Below, in pieces: positions 41,209 through 50,467 of a stretch of 64,000 nt of DNA (its first letter is position 1; every line of letters begins with the position of its first letter). The translations under genes and the position numbers were made by a program. This DNA comes from Streptomyces sp. man185 (GTDB lineage: Bacteria; Actinomycetota; Actinomycetes; Streptomycetales; Streptomycetaceae), in contig NTHE01000004.1 of NCBI GenBank assembly GCA_002551355.1, positions 123,453 to 187,452 on the forward strand, given 5' to 3'. The notes under the pieces were generated by a model. That model had not been told where the DNA came from. It saw nothing but the letters and a program-made list of their open reading frames with translations, and made no database searches.

Positions 41209-43028
41209 GTCCTTGCTCCTCGGGTCGGGGCGGGCAAAGGGGGGGAGAGGGCGTCCGGTCCTTCCGCGGTCGTCGGGGAGGACAGGAACTGGGTCGCCGA
41301 TAGCCTTGCGTACAGGGCGTCCGAGCGGACCAGTTCCTCGTGCGTGCCGATCGCCCGGACGACGCCGTCCTCCATGACGACGATGCGGTCGGCGCTCGTG
41401 ACGGTGGACAGCCGGTGGGCGATGACGAGGACGGTCGTGTCGCGGGACACCTCGGCGACCGTGTCGCGCAGCGCGGCCTCGTTGACGGCGTCCAGTTGGG
41501 AGGTCGCCTCGTCCAGCAGCAGGAGGCGGGGGCGCCGCAAGAGGGCACGGGCGATGGCCACCCGCTGGCGCTCTCCACCGGAGAGCCGGCTCCCGCGGTG
41601 GCCGAGTGGGGTGTCGAGGCCCTCGGGGAGCCGCTCCACCAGGTCCTCCAGGCGCGCCACGCGCAGGATCTCGTGCAGGCGGTCGGGCTCGGGGGCGCCG
41701 AGCAGCAGGTTCTCGCGCAGCGTCCCGGACAGGACGGGGGCGTCCTGCTCGACGTAGCCGATCGCCGCCCGCAGGGTGACGGTCTCCCACTCGTCGATGT
41801 CGACGCCGTCGAGCAAGATGTGGCCGGAGGTGGGGGTGTAGAAGCGTTCGACGAGGGAGAAGACGGTGGACTTCCCCGCCCCCGAGGGCCCCACGAAGGC
41901 GGTGAGGCCACCCCGCGGAACGGTGAAACTCACATCGCGGTGGGCGGGTGCGGTCCCGGTCGCATACCGGAAACCGACGTGTCGGAACTCTAGTTCGGCC
42001 GACGGCGCGTCGCCCGGAGTCGCGGCCGCGCGCCCGGCGGATTCCGTGGGCAACCGCTCGGCTTCCTGTATCCGGGCGATGGCCGCGGCGCCCACCTGGT
42101 ACTCCGAGAAGGCGCTTACCAGTTGCTGGACAGGGGAGATCAGAGAGAAGACGTACATCAGGAAGGCGATCAGGGTGCCGAGCCCGATGGCTCCCGACGC
42201 CGCCCGCGCGCCGCCCACGGCGAGGACGGTGAAGAACGCCGCCTGGAGGGCGAGTTCGGCGATCTGGGCGGCGCAGACGAGCCACTTGGCAGCACGCACG
42301 CTCGCCTGCCAGGATGCGAAGGCTGCCGTGTGTACCGCCCGTTCCTCGGCGGCCTCGGCACCGGCCGCCTTGATGGTGCGCAGGGCGCCGAGCGAGCGTT
42401 CCAGCGCCGACCCCATCCGGCCGACGGCGGCCTGCGCGTCTTGGCTGGCCTGGCGGATCCGCGGGGCCAGCAGGCGTAGTACGAGGCCGGCGCAGCACAG
42501 GACCCCCAGGGTGACGGCGAGCAGGACCGGGTCCAGGAGCGCCATGACCGTCACCGTCGCGACGAGGGTGAGGCTGCCGGTGACGGCCCCCACCAGGGAC
42601 TCGGTGGTGATCTGGCGCAGCAGGGTCGTGTCTGAGGTGACCCGGGCCATGAGGTCGCCGGGTTCGTTGCGGTCGGCAGCCTCGATCGTCAGGCGGAGGA
42701 GCCGAGAGGTCAGCCGGCGTCGGGCGTCGAGGACCACCGACTCCGCGGTGCGGCGAAGCAGGTAGTTGCCGAGCGGCCCGATCGTGGCGGTGGCGAGGAG
42801 GAGAACGCCCATCAGGAACACCTCGCCGCCGACGGACCGACCCGCGCCGAGGTTGTCCACAAGGTGCTTGGCGGCGAGCGGCAGGGCGAGCCCGGCGGCG
42901 GCGGTGGCTAGTGCGAGCAGGCAGCCGACGAGCAGCCGATACCGGTAGGGCCTGACGTAACCCAGCAGTACCTGCCACACGTGCGGGGCGGCCCGTGGTG
43001 CCGTGGCGGTGTCGCGAGCGGTTCCCAC
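41205..43028 (-). CDS. ABC transporter, fused membrane and ATPase domains
   Basis: The 607-residue half-transporter has six membrane segments in residues ~20-310. Its ATPase has Walker [10 protein letters not shown] (~385), signature [20 protein letters not shown] (~490), Walker [13 protein letters not shown] and the H-loop VIAHRLS. No peptidase C39 domain is present, so the leader must be removed by another protease. It most likely exports the lanthipeptide as a homodimer. The GTG at 43028 follows AAGGAATACACCT; starts further upstream lack a ribosome-binding site and overlap the stem-loop at 43076. Confidence 0.92.
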   Translation of the reverse strand: MGTARDTATAPRAAPHVWQVLLGYVRPYRYRLLVGCLLALATAAAGLALPLAAKHLVDNLGAGRSVGGEVFLMGVLLLATATIGPLGNYLLRRTAESVVLDARRRLTSRLLRLTIEAADRNEPGDLMARVTSDTTLLRQITTESLVGAVTGSLTLVATVTVMALLDPVLLAVTLGVLCCAGLVLRLLAPRIRQASQDAQAAVGRMGSALERSLGALRTIKAAGAEAAEERAVHTAAFASWQASVRAAKWLVCAAQIAELALQAAFFTVLAVGGARAASGAIGLGTLIAFLMYVFSLISPVQQLVSAFSEYQVGAAAIARIQEAERLPTESAGRAAATPGDAPSAELEFRHVGFRYATGTAPAHRDVSFTVPRGGLTAFVGPSGAGKSTVFSLVERFYTPTSGHILLDGVDIDEWETVTLRAAIGYVEQDAPVLSGTLRENLLLGAPEPDRLHEILRVARLEDLVERLPEGLDTPLGHRGSRLSGGERQRVAIARALLRRPRLLLLDEATSQLDAVNEAALRDTVAEVSRDTTVLVIAHRLSTVTSADRIVVMEDGVVRAIGTHEELVRSDALYARLSATQFLSSPTTAEGPDALSPPLPAPTRGART

Positions 43029-43075
43029 AGGTGTATTCCTTGCACGTTCGATGGTTCGAAAGACTTGAGACAGCC

Positions 43076-43107
43076 GGTGCCGGGAACACGCAAGAATTCC
43101 CGGCACC
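43076..43107 (-). terminator. Stem-loop after the lanthipeptide precursor
   Basis: GGTGCCGGGAA (43076-43086) pairs perfectly with TTCCCGGCACC (43097-43107), an 11-bp stem with a 10-nt loop. On the minus strand it comes 13 bp after the precursor stop and before the exporter start, so it probably attenuates transcription into the exporter gene. Confidence 0.8.
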
Positions 43108-43119
43108 AGCGCGTCCGCG

Positions 43120-43224
43120 TTACACGTTCCGGCACGCCGTGCGGTTGTAAGACGTCACAATGCTGTTGCACGGGTGGAGTTCCTCGGAGAGGTCGAGGGA
43201 CTGCAGCTCAAGAACGAATGCCAT
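43120..43224 (-). CDS. Class III lanthipeptide precursor peptide
   Basis: This 34-residue peptide follows AAAGGAGGTGATTACC, a near-perfect anti-16S match. Residues 1-15 ([15 protein letters not shown]) carry the amphipathic LELQsLDL motif of class III leaders, which the kinase-cyclase binds. The core, about residues 16-34, is [19 protein letters not shown] with Ser21, Thr24, Ser25, Thr29, Cys19 and Cys31. The labionin pattern S-x2-S-x3-C is absent; Ser21-x2-Thr24-x6-Cys31 is the nearest. Cys19 stands before all dehydratable core residues. It lies between LanKC and the exporter, and no other precursor was found nearby. Confidence 0.88.
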   Translation of the reverse strand: MAFVLELQSLDLSEELHPCNSIVTSYNRTACRNV

Positions 43225-43260
43225 GGTAATCACCTCCTTTCGCTTCCCCGATCCGTGGTC

Positions 43261-45804
43261 TCAGTTCGGATCGAGGAAGGGAATCACCGACGCGTTCTGT
43301 CCGAACGCGACGCCTAGACCAACGAGAACTCCGGCTGATCCGGTGGCTAGATCACTGGAGAGCCGAAGCAGTTGGTTGCCGGGGAAGGCCAGGTGGCCTT
43401 GGTGGGTGAGCGCGTGCCAGGAAAGCCGACGCACGTGCGCGTCGACGGTGGGCCGGTCGTCGGCTTCACCGAGGTCGCACAGGGCTGCCACGAGGCCGGT
43501 ACGCCCTTCAAACAGGGAAGGATGGAGCACGAACGCCGATCCGCACGCCCGGCGCACGTCCGCCACGACTGCGGCGAACTCGCTGTCCGAACGGTGCTTC
43601 AACCAGCGGCGCAGTACGACCGCCAAGCCGGCGCTGCCCGTGCCGAGATAGGTGAGGTAACGCTTCTTCTCCAGGAGTCGGAATCCTCCGCCGAACACCT
43701 GCTGACCGTTGGACACCTCGTATCGAAGCGCCGATTCGGCAAGGTCGAGCCAACGCTCCTCGCCTGTGGATTCGTAGAGGCGGACGAAAAACAAGGCGAC
43801 GCCTGTGGAGCCGTGCTGGAATCCAACCCGACCTTTGAAGGCGGCCGCGACGGAATGTTCTTCGCCGAACATCTCCGCCAAATCATCGCCAATCTTCAGG
43901 GCTTTCGCAAGGTGTTCCCTGTGGCCGGTTTCCTCGAAGAAGTACAGGAATCCCAAACCCATTCCGGAAAGGCCGTGGTGGATTCCCGGTGCCGTCGGGC
44001 CGTCGTCGGGGAACCCCGCGCGGTCGAGCACTTCCAACCCCTCCTCGTGACGCCCCAGCAGGTACAGCGTTGCCGCGACGCCGTGCAGGCCGTCGAAGAG
44101 TCCCGGGTTCGGCGTGTCCGTGTTCCGCGCGGCGGTCACGAGCCAGTCCGCGTAGTGGGCGGGGACCGGCTGCCCGGCGTGGTTCAGGGCGTACAGGACG
44201 CCCGCCGCGCCGTGGGCGAGGCCGATTCCGCCGGTGACGAACTGTTGGGCGTCGCCGGGGAACAGCCGGTCTTCGCGCTCGGGCGTGGCGACGGCGTGGA
44301 TCCCCCGCACGAGCGAGTCGCGCAGGGTCGGCCAATCCGGTGGATCGGCCTGGAACAGCAGGGCCGCCTCGTCCGGGCCGGGGTCGGGCAGGCCGGCGCC
44401 GAGCCGCCGCTGCAGGCGGGGCCCGAACGACGCGGGGAGGGGGAAGAGTTCGGCGACGGCCGCGGTGGAGGTCGCGGACTTGCGCGGATCCAGGTCGTGG
44501 AGGGCGAGGGGCATGAAGACCCACTGCCGCAGGCGGTCGAGGGCGTAGCTGTCGGCGGCCCGGCCTGTCAGGGCCGCAGGCGCGGCGAAGCCCGGTGCGA
44601 CGAGCCCCGGCGTGGTGTCCTCGTGCAGGTCGGAGGCCATCTCCAGGTCGATCAGGACGATCCGGCCGTCTGGACGGACCATGATGTTGCTCGGGTGGAG
44701 GTCGCCGAATCGCACGCCGGCCGCGTGGACGGACATGAGGGCGTGGTCGACCTTGGCGAGGATGTCCAGGGCCCACCGGGTGTACTGCGCGAGTGCGTCC
44801 GCTGAGGCGGCCGCCTCGGCCAGGGGGTAGCGGCTGAGGACCTCGTCCCTGAGGGTCTTCCCTTCGACATACTCCTCGACCAGGAAGTGGTGTTCCCAGA
44901 CCACCTGGTACCCGATCAGGCGTGGGACGCACTCCAGGTGGGCCAGACGCTTCAGGAAGGTGTGCTGCCGGGCCAGTCGCGCCACCGCGTCGGTGCCGTG
45001 GCCGTCGAGCCCTGCGTGCGGACGGGCTTCTAGGAGGACGACTTGCTCCCGCGACGTGCGGTCCCGGGCGACGTAGACGCCCCCGCCGTTGGAGAAGTGC
45101 AGCGCCTTCTCGACTTGGTAGGGGAAGTCCCCGGCCGAACCGGCGCCGTGCCGGGCCAGCGAGGGCCGCAGCACCTCGGGCACGGTGACCCAGTCGGGCA
45201 GGGTGAACGCTGGACTGCGGTCGTCCGGCACCAGGGTGCCGTCCGGGGAGCGCAGCGCGTAGACCGGGAAGCCGTCGGGCCCCCGGTAGGTCATCGGGAC
45301 GAACGCGCCGTAGCGGACGTAGACGGGCGAGTCCTCGTACCGGAGGTCGGTCAGGATGTAGGGGCCCTCGAACCCGTCGAGCAGTTGGGCCAGTGCGGGG
45401 AGGAACTCGGCGAGCTGACTGTCGTCGGCCGGGTAGAGGGTTGCCAGCTTTCCGCTGCTCCCGCGGCCCGCGTACTTGCCGTTGAGCATCTGCAGTGCTG
45501 CCCCGCTGCGGAGGAATTTCCAGGTTGTGCCGTGGCGCAGGCAGAATTCGTGCACCAGGTCGCACACTGCCTCGGCCGAGTCCGCCGTCGCCGAGACGTG
45601 GATCTTCCATCCCTGTTCGGGCAGGGAGGCGCCGGTCGGTGACAGCTGCACCCACAGATCGTTGGTTGTGCGCGTCCAGCCTTCGGCGGGCTTCGACCGT
45701 GCGAGGGTGAAGAGGCTGTCCTCGTCGGGCAGTCGGCCCGGCGTCTCGTAGAAGGCCGGATCGGCCTCGCAGAAGGGCAGGAGCTGTGCGGGGGAGAGTT
45801 CCAT
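43261..45804 (-). CDS. Class III lanthipeptide synthetase (LanKC)
   Basis: The 847-residue protein has the three class III parts. The first is an N-terminal lyase region (1-200; GKYAGRGSSGKLATLYPADD). The second is a Ser/Thr kinase-like domain (about 210-480) with FLVEEYVEGKTL, the catalytic loop GVRFGDLHPSNIMVRPDGRI and metal motif IDLE. The third is a LanC-like cyclase (about 520-847) with GIGLAHGAAGVLYALNHAG and GIHHGLSGMGLGFLYFFEE, which lacks zinc cysteines as usual in class III. It phosphorylates Ser/Thr, eliminates phosphate and cyclises with Cys. The ATG at 45804 is one base beyond the P450-fusion stop. Confidence 0.95.
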   Translation of the reverse strand: MELSPAQLLPFCEADPAFYETPGRLPDEDSLFTLARSKPAEGWTRTTNDLWVQLSPTGASLPEQGWKIHVSATADSAEAVCDLVHEFCLRHGTTWKFLRSGAALQMLNGKYAGRGSSGKLATLYPADDSQLAEFLPALAQLLDGFEGPYILTDLRYEDSPVYVRYGAFVPMTYRGPDGFPVYALRSPDGTLVPDDRSPAFTLPDWVTVPEVLRPSLARHGAGSAGDFPYQVEKALHFSNGGGVYVARDRTSREQVVLLEARPHAGLDGHGTDAVARLARQHTFLKRLAHLECVPRLIGYQVVWEHHFLVEEYVEGKTLRDEVLSRYPLAEAAASADALAQYTRWALDILAKVDHALMSVHAAGVRFGDLHPSNIMVRPDGRIVLIDLEMASDLHEDTTPGLVAPGFAAPAALTGRAADSYALDRLRQWVFMPLALHDLDPRKSATSTAAVAELFPLPASFGPRLQRRLGAGLPDPGPDEAALLFQADPPDWPTLRDSLVRGIHAVATPEREDRLFPGDAQQFVTGGIGLAHGAAGVLYALNHAGQPVPAHYADWLVTAARNTDTPNPGLFDGLHGVAATLYLLGRHEEGLEVLDRAGFPDDGPTAPGIHHGLSGMGLGFLYFFEETGHREHLAKALKIGDDLAEMFGEEHSVAAAFKGRVGFQHGSTGVALFFVRLYESTGEERWLDLAESALRYEVSNGQQVFGGGFRLLEKKRYLTYLGTGSAGLAVVLRRWLKHRSDSEFAAVVADVRRACGSAFVLHPSLFEGRTGLVAALCDLGEADDRPTVDAHVRRLSWHALTHQGHLAFPGNQLLRLSSDLATGSAGVLVGLGVAFGQNASVIPFLDPN

Positions 45805-45805
45805 C

Positions 45806-47422
45806 TCACGGCCTCCGTGGCGGTTCATGGGATCGGCGGCCGCGCGGGCCGGGGACGGCCGGGTCGAGCACGACGGGCAGTTCGAGGAGGTAACGCACCG
45901 AACCGGACCGGTGGCGCAGGGAGTCGGGGCCGTCGGCCAGGGCTGTGCGGGGGTGGCGTCGCAGCAGCGTCTCCAGGGCCACCGCGAGTTGCACCCGGGC
46001 CAGGTGGGAACCAAGACAACTATGGTGTCCGCCGCCGAAGGCCCGGTGGGGGTTGTGCTCGCGCCACGGGTCGAACACGTCCGGGTCGGTGAAGACGTCG
46101 GGGTCGCGGTTCGCGGCGACCAGGGACGCGGCCACCGGGCAGCCCTGGGGGATCCGCGTGTCGCCGACCGTGACCGGGGCGTGGGCCGTCCGCACCGTGC
46201 CGAGCGGGAAGGGGGTCAAGAACCGGAGCAGTTCGTCGATGACCGTCCCCAACGACGAGGGGTCCGCCGCGGCGCGCTCCCAGTGCGCGCGCTCCCCCAG
46301 CAGGGCGGCGACCCCACCGGCGAGCATCGTCGTCGGCCCCCGCAGGCCGCTCAGCAGCAGGAACCGCACGGCCTCGACGACGTCCCGCGCGGCCGTCGCC
46401 GGACCCTCCGCCCGCAGCACCGCGCCGATGAAGTCCTCGCCCGGCGCGCGCCGCCCGGCCTCGACCAACCCGAGCAGGTACCGGTCCACGTCGTCGTGGG
46501 GGTCGTCGGGCTCGGTGGGGACGCGCCGCAGCAGCCAGTCCTCGACATACGCGCGGTCGGACTCCGGCACCCCGACGACGTCGCACAGCACGGCGACGGG
46601 AAACGGCCGGGCGAAGGAGTCGACGAGGTCCACGCGCTCCCGTACGGGGAGGCGGTCGAGCAGCCGCTCGGCCGCCCGGCGCATGCGAGGGCGCAACAGA
46701 TCGACGAAACGCTCGGTAAGGTGGTCGGAGACGATCCGTCGGAGTCGGCGGTGCTCGTCGGCCTCGACGGTGACGAGGTCCTTCTCGCCGCGGTGCAGCG
46801 CCGCGAGACGCCCCTGAGGCCGCCGGAAACGGGGCACCAGCTCCGGGCCGCCGACCAGCCCCGGGTCATCCAGGACCGCGGTGGTGGAGCGGTGCCCCGT
46901 CAGCACCCACACCGGCCTGTCGCCAAGCCCGTCAACCTCGTGCACCGGCCCCGCCTCGCGCAACCGCCTGACCACCTCGGCGTCGTTCAGCCGGACCGGG
47001 GACAGGGTCGGAAGGGGTTCGGGCGCCATCTCCAGGCCGGCCACGAACGCACCGATCGCGGACAGGACGAGCGGATCCGCCGACCGCAGCACCAGGACGG
47101 GGCACACCAGCTCGACGTCCGCGCCAGCCGCCGGATCCCGGTCCAGGGCAACGACGCCGACGACGCGTTCGGGGTGGGCGTCCGCAAACTCGAGCGCCGC
47201 GGCACCGAACTCCCCGTGTCCGAGGAGGACGACCCGGGTCGGTGCCCCCGGTGCGGCGAGGCACCCGTACACGCTTTCCAGTGGGGTGGTTCCGGCGTCT
47301 GGGGGGAGTTCGGCCCGTCGCACATCCCACTCTGGCGCGACGACCCGGCCGATCGACTCGGCCGCCCACCCTGATCCGAGGATCACGACGGCGCGGTCCG
47401 ACGGCGCGGAATCGGCTGTCAT
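45806..47422 (-). CDS. Degenerate alpha/beta-hydrolase fused to cytochrome P450
   Basis: The 538-residue protein begins with about 130 residues like an alpha/beta hydrolase (VVILGSGWAAES; VVLLGHGEFGAAALEFADAH; HPERVVGVVALD). The nucleophile elbow G-x-S-x-G is GHGEFG, so the catalytic Ser is absent. From about residue 145 a full P450 follows, with ExxR as DELLR and heme loop FGGGHHSCLGSHLAR near 480. Its I-helix reads LLLSGLRGPTTMLAGG, Pro replacing the usual acid. The hydrolase part may dock a carrier protein, a neighbour enzyme or an acyl chain. ATG 47422 follows GAGAGGATC. It is the first gene of the lanthipeptide operon, facing the polyketide-type operon. Confidence 0.88.
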   Translation of the reverse strand: MTADSAPSDRAVVILGSGWAAESIGRVVAPEWDVRRAELPPDAGTTPLESVYGCLAAPGAPTRVVLLGHGEFGAAALEFADAHPERVVGVVALDRDPAAGADVELVCPVLVLRSADPLVLSAIGAFVAGLEMAPEPLPTLSPVRLNDAEVVRRLREAGPVHEVDGLGDRPVWVLTGHRSTTAVLDDPGLVGGPELVPRFRRPQGRLAALHRGEKDLVTVEADEHRRLRRIVSDHLTERFVDLLRPRMRRAAERLLDRLPVRERVDLVDSFARPFPVAVLCDVVGVPESDRAYVEDWLLRRVPTEPDDPHDDVDRYLLGLVEAGRRAPGEDFIGAVLRAEGPATAARDVVEAVRFLLLSGLRGPTTMLAGGVAALLGERAHWERAAADPSSLGTVIDELLRFLTPFPLGTVRTAHAPVTVGDTRIPQGCPVAASLVAANRDPDVFTDPDVFDPWREHNPHRAFGGGHHSCLGSHLARVQLAVALETLLRRHPRTALADGPDSLRHRSGSVRYLLELPVVLDPAVPGPRGRRSHEPPRRP

Positions 47423-47996
47423 CGAGATCCTCTCCGTTGTCGGGGTGCCCGCACGTTCCAGGCCCACGGGTGCGGGCCCTGCGTTCAGCGACGGGAACTG
47501 ATGTCCTTCACGTTCGTCGCACACGGAGGCGACGGGTTCTCCCGCCAACGGGAACGACCTGCCGCACCGCCGCGAAAGGCGGATCCGTCCTTCGATCGGC
47601 CGGATCCCTCTTCCGTCGGTGCGGTTTGCTGCGCACCAATGTTCGCGGTCGCGTCATCGGGGGCATGAGCAATGGTTGCTCGATTCCCTACCCGCCGTCG
47701 CCGTTCGGTCCCGGGGCATTCCGCGGCTCCTGGCGGCGGAGAACGGGCCGTTCGCACCGGTGCCCTTCTCTACCGGCTGGCCGGAATCGCCTCGACCGTC
47801 GCGTTCCGCTCCCGGCCTCCGTGAACCCGTGCCGGGCGGATCGTCTGCACCGGTAGCCAATCGGTCGGTTAGGCAGGAGAAGTAGGGGATTGAGTACCCC
47901 TTGCCCTGGCGAGGGCGGAAGGCGCGGTGAAGGATCGGACACCGTCCGTGAGGAGTGGTTCCTCCGGTACCCGATCCGCTCGAGGAGCACAGTGCC
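47423..47996. promoter_or_regulatory. Shared divergent promoter region
   Basis: This 574-bp spacer separates the lanthipeptide operon (minus) and the ACP/ketosynthase operon (plus). Apart from the dyad at 47666-47682 I recognise no gene. Its moderate GC around 47620-47700 and 47870-47900 is typical of promoter DNA. Confidence 0.55.
47666..47682 (+). promoter_or_regulatory. 17-bp dyad between the lanthipeptide and PKS operons
   Basis: TGAGCAATGGTTGCTCG contains GAGCAA-TGG-TTGCTC, a perfect 6-bp inverted repeat with a 3-bp centre. It lies 244 bp upstream of the P450-fusion start and 315 bp upstream of the ketoreductase start. It is one of the two best copies of the dyad in the window. Confidence 0.5.
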
Positions 47997-48737
47997 GTGC
48001 CTGAACACCGTCTAGCTGTCGTCACGGGCGGCTCCCGTGGCATCGGCCGTGCGGTCGCAGTGAAGCTCGCCGGCGACGGCTTCGACGTGGCCTTCTGCTA
48101 CCGGTCCGGTGAGGAGCACGCGACCGAGACCGAAAGGATGCTCCACCGCCTCGGGAGGCGGGTCTACCGCGCGGCGTGCGACGTCACCGACGCGGCGGCC
48201 GCCAAGGCGTTCGTGGCGGCGGCGGAGGCCGAACTCGGTCCTGCGGCCGTCCTGGTCAACTCGGCCGGTATCGTGCGGGACAACCCCCTCGTCCTGATGC
48301 CCCCCGCGGACTGGCACTCCGTCATCGACACGAACCTGAACGGCGCGCACAACTTCTGCCGTGCCGTCGTGTTCGGCTTCATGAAGCGCCGGAGCGGGGT
48401 GATCGTGAACGTGTCCTCGGTGGTGGGCGTCCGGGGGAACGCCGGGCAGAGCAACTACGCGGCGTCGAAGGCGGGCGTGCATGGGATGACCATGTCCCTG
48501 GCCAAGGAACTCGCCGGACACGGCGTCCGGGTCAACGCGGTGGCCCCGGGCCTGATCGACACCGGGATGACCGACCGGCTGAGCGGTCGCGTCCTGGAGA
48601 AAGCCCTGTCGCGCGTTCCGATGAGGCGCCTCGGCGAGGCGGCCGACGTCGCCGAACTCGTGGGCTTCCTGACCTCCGAGCGTGCGGCCTACATCACCGG
48701 CCAGGTGATCCAGGTGGACGGCGGCATCGCGTTGTAG
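47997..48737 (+). CDS. FabG-type 3-ketoacyl-ACP reductase
   Basis: The 246-residue SDR has the FabG hallmarks: VVTGGSRGIGRA near residue 9, NSAGIVRDNPL near 88, the Ser of NVSSVVG near 137 and YAASKAG near 152, ending GQVIQVDGGIAL. It reduces beta-ketoacyl-ACP with NADPH. The GTG at 47997 follows CGAGGAG. It is the first gene of the plus-strand operon and supplies the ketoreduction step for the ketosynthases downstream. A gap of 256 bp before the ACP gene shows no clear terminator or gene. Confidence 0.93.
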   Translation: MPEHRLAVVTGGSRGIGRAVAVKLAGDGFDVAFCYRSGEEHATETERMLHRLGRRVYRAACDVTDAAAAKAFVAAAEAELGPAAVLVNSAGIVRDNPLVLMPPADWHSVIDTNLNGAHNFCRAVVFGFMKRRSGVIVNVSSVVGVRGNAGQSNYAASKAGVHGMTMSLAKELAGHGVRVNAVAPGLIDTGMTDRLSGRVLEKALSRVPMRRLGEAADVAELVGFLTSERAAYITGQVIQVDGGIAL

Positions 48738-48993
48738 CGGACGTTCCGTCACCGGCTCGCAATCGGCGGTTCCGCACGGAGGACACGTCCCGGTCGTCGA
48801 CCGGCGAGCCCTCCGACACGGCGAAGCGGTCTCGCCGGGACCGGGCCGGGGGCCTTTCCCGGACGAAGAGGTCCCCGCGAACGGAATCGAATCGTCCGGC
48901 CTCCCTCTTTTCATACGCCCCTTTTCACACGTTCCGTTTTTCACGCGTCCGCGGGCGAAAACGGCCGCGAACACCACTACATGAGGAGTCGTC

Positions 48994-49254
48994 ATGTCCG
49001 CCCCTTCCAGGGAATCCGTCCTCGAGGAATTGCGCGAGATGATCGCGGAGGTGCTCGAGGTCGAGCCCGAGGAGATCACCGACACGAGCAAGTTCGTCGA
49101 GGAGCACGACGCCGATTCGCTGAGGGCGATCGAGATCCTCGCCCGGGTCGAGAAGAAGTACAAGGTCGAGGTGCCCCAGGAGAAGCTGGCCGAGATGCAC
49201 GACCTGACCGCCGTGTACGACACCCTCGCCGAGTGCGCCGGCTGGACCGACTGA
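48994..49254 (+). CDS. Acyl carrier protein
   Basis: The 86-residue acidic helical protein has the phosphopantetheine site DADSLRAIEI, with attachment Ser in DSL near residue 42, and ends normally for a type II ACP. It starts at ATG after ATGAGGAG. It is followed after one base by the first ketosynthase. It would carry the growing acyl chain for the ketosynthases and reductase of this operon. Confidence 0.95.
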   Translation: MSAPSRESVLEELREMIAEVLEVEPEEITDTSKFVEEHDADSLRAIEILARVEKKYKVEVPQEKLAEMHDLTAVYDTLAECAGWTD

Positions 49255-49255
49255 G

Positions 49256-50467
49256 ATGACGTCACCACGCGTCGTCGTCACGGGTCTCGGCCCCCTGTCG
49301 GCGATAGGGGTCGGCGCCACCGCGTTCTCGGAGGGCCTGCGTGCCGGGCGTTCGGAGATGAGGCCGATCGAGAGCTTCGACGCCTCCGGCTTCCCCCGCC
49401 GGATCGCGGGCGAACTGAGGGACGCCCACCCCCGTGACCACGTGAAGAACCTCGACCCCGGGGACTGGGGCGCCGCCTCGGTCGCGGCGGCGGCCGCCGC
49501 CCGGCTCGCCGTCGACGACGCCGGTCTCGACCGGCGCGAGCTGCGTCGGGCCCGTGCCGGAACGGTGATGGGCACCACGGGAGGTGAGTCGCGGGCGCTG
49601 GAGGAGGCCTGCCGGACCTGGGTCCGGGACGGTTTCACCGCCGTGGAGGCGGCGGCGGTGAGGTCGATCCCCGCCTACCGCCTCGCGGTCGCGGCCAACC
49701 GCGAACTCGGCCTGAACGGCGAGGCCGTCACGCTGTCCACCGCCTGCTCGGCGAGCAACTACGCCATCGGCTACGCCTACGACGCGATCAGGGGCGGCGA
49801 CGCCGACGTCATGATCGCCGGCGGGGCGGAGGCGATGTGCATGTTCGCCGTCGCCGGGTTCCACCGGCTCGGTGCGATGGCCGAAGAGGTCTGCGCACCG
49901 TTCGACGCCGACCGCGACGGCATCCTCATTGGCGAGGGGAGCTCCGCCCTCGTCCTGGAGAGCCTGCCGAACGCGAAGGCGCGGGGCGCGCGGATCTACG
50001 CCGAGGTCCTCGGCTACGGCCTGAGCTGCGACGCGAACCACATGGTCGCTCCCGACGCCGCGGCGATCGCCGAGTGCATGCGGCGCGCCCACACCCACGC
50101 CGGGATCGGCAGCGCGGACGTCGACTACGTGTGCGCCCACGGCACGGGCACGCCCTCCAACGACCTCGCGGAGGTCGCCGCCGTCCGCGAGGTCTTCGGG
50201 GACGCCTCGCCGCCGATCAGTTCGATCAAGTCGATGATCGGACACACCATGGGCGCCGCCGCTGGCTTCGGCGCGATCGCCTCGGTACTGGCCATCGCCG
50301 AGGGCTTCCTGCCGCCGACCGTCAACCTGCGCGGCCTCGACCCGCGGTTCGAGGACCTGGACGTCGTCCCCGGCGTCGCCCGGCGGGCCGACGTCCGCAT
50401 CGTGCAGAACAACGGCTTCGCCTTCGGCGGCAACAACGCCATCACGATCCTGGGAAGGGCGGAATGA
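49256..50467 (+). CDS. Beta-ketoacyl synthase (KS-alpha)
   Basis: The 403-residue condensing enzyme is of the FabF/KS-alpha type. The active Cys is in STACSASNYAIGYAYDAI near residue 164. The catalytic histidines are in CAHGTGTPSND near 298 and IGHTMGAAAGFGA near 332, and the C-terminus is FGGNNAITILG. All catalytic residues are present. It should extend ACP-bound chains with malonyl units. Its stop overlaps the start of the next, Cys-less ketosynthase by four bases, the usual arrangement of a KS with its chain-length factor. Confidence 0.95.
   Translation: MTSPRVVVTGLGPLSAIGVGATAFSEGLRAGRSEMRPIESFDASGFPRRIAGELRDAHPRDHVKNLDPGDWGAASVAAAAAARLAVDDAGLDRRELRRARAGTVMGTTGGESRALEEACRTWVRDGFTAVEAAAVRSIPAYRLAVAANRELGLNGEAVTLSTACSASNYAIGYAYDAIRGGDADVMIAGGAEAMCMFAVAGFHRLGAMAEEVCAPFDADRDGILIGEGSSALVLESLPNAKARGARIYAEVLGYGLSCDANHMVAPDAAAIAECMRRAHTHAGIGSADVDYVCAHGTGTPSNDLAEVAAVREVFGDASPPISSIKSMIGHTMGAAAGFGAIASVLAIAEGFLPPTVNLRGLDPRFEDLDVVPGVARRADVRIVQNNGFAFGGNNAITILGRAE

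Noticed and set aside
40171..43089. A single 972-codon minus-strand frame across the radical SAM and exporter genes
   Set aside because: Only its last 345 codons encode a protein-like sequence (radical SAM). The upstream part is an out-of-frame shadow of the ABC transporter, rich in Arg, Pro and Gly without domains.
43120..43224. Avionin or labionin-forming lipolanthine precursor
   Set aside because: The core lacks S-x2-S-x3-C and a C-terminal Cys, and no LanD-type flavoprotein decarboxylase gene is present nearby.
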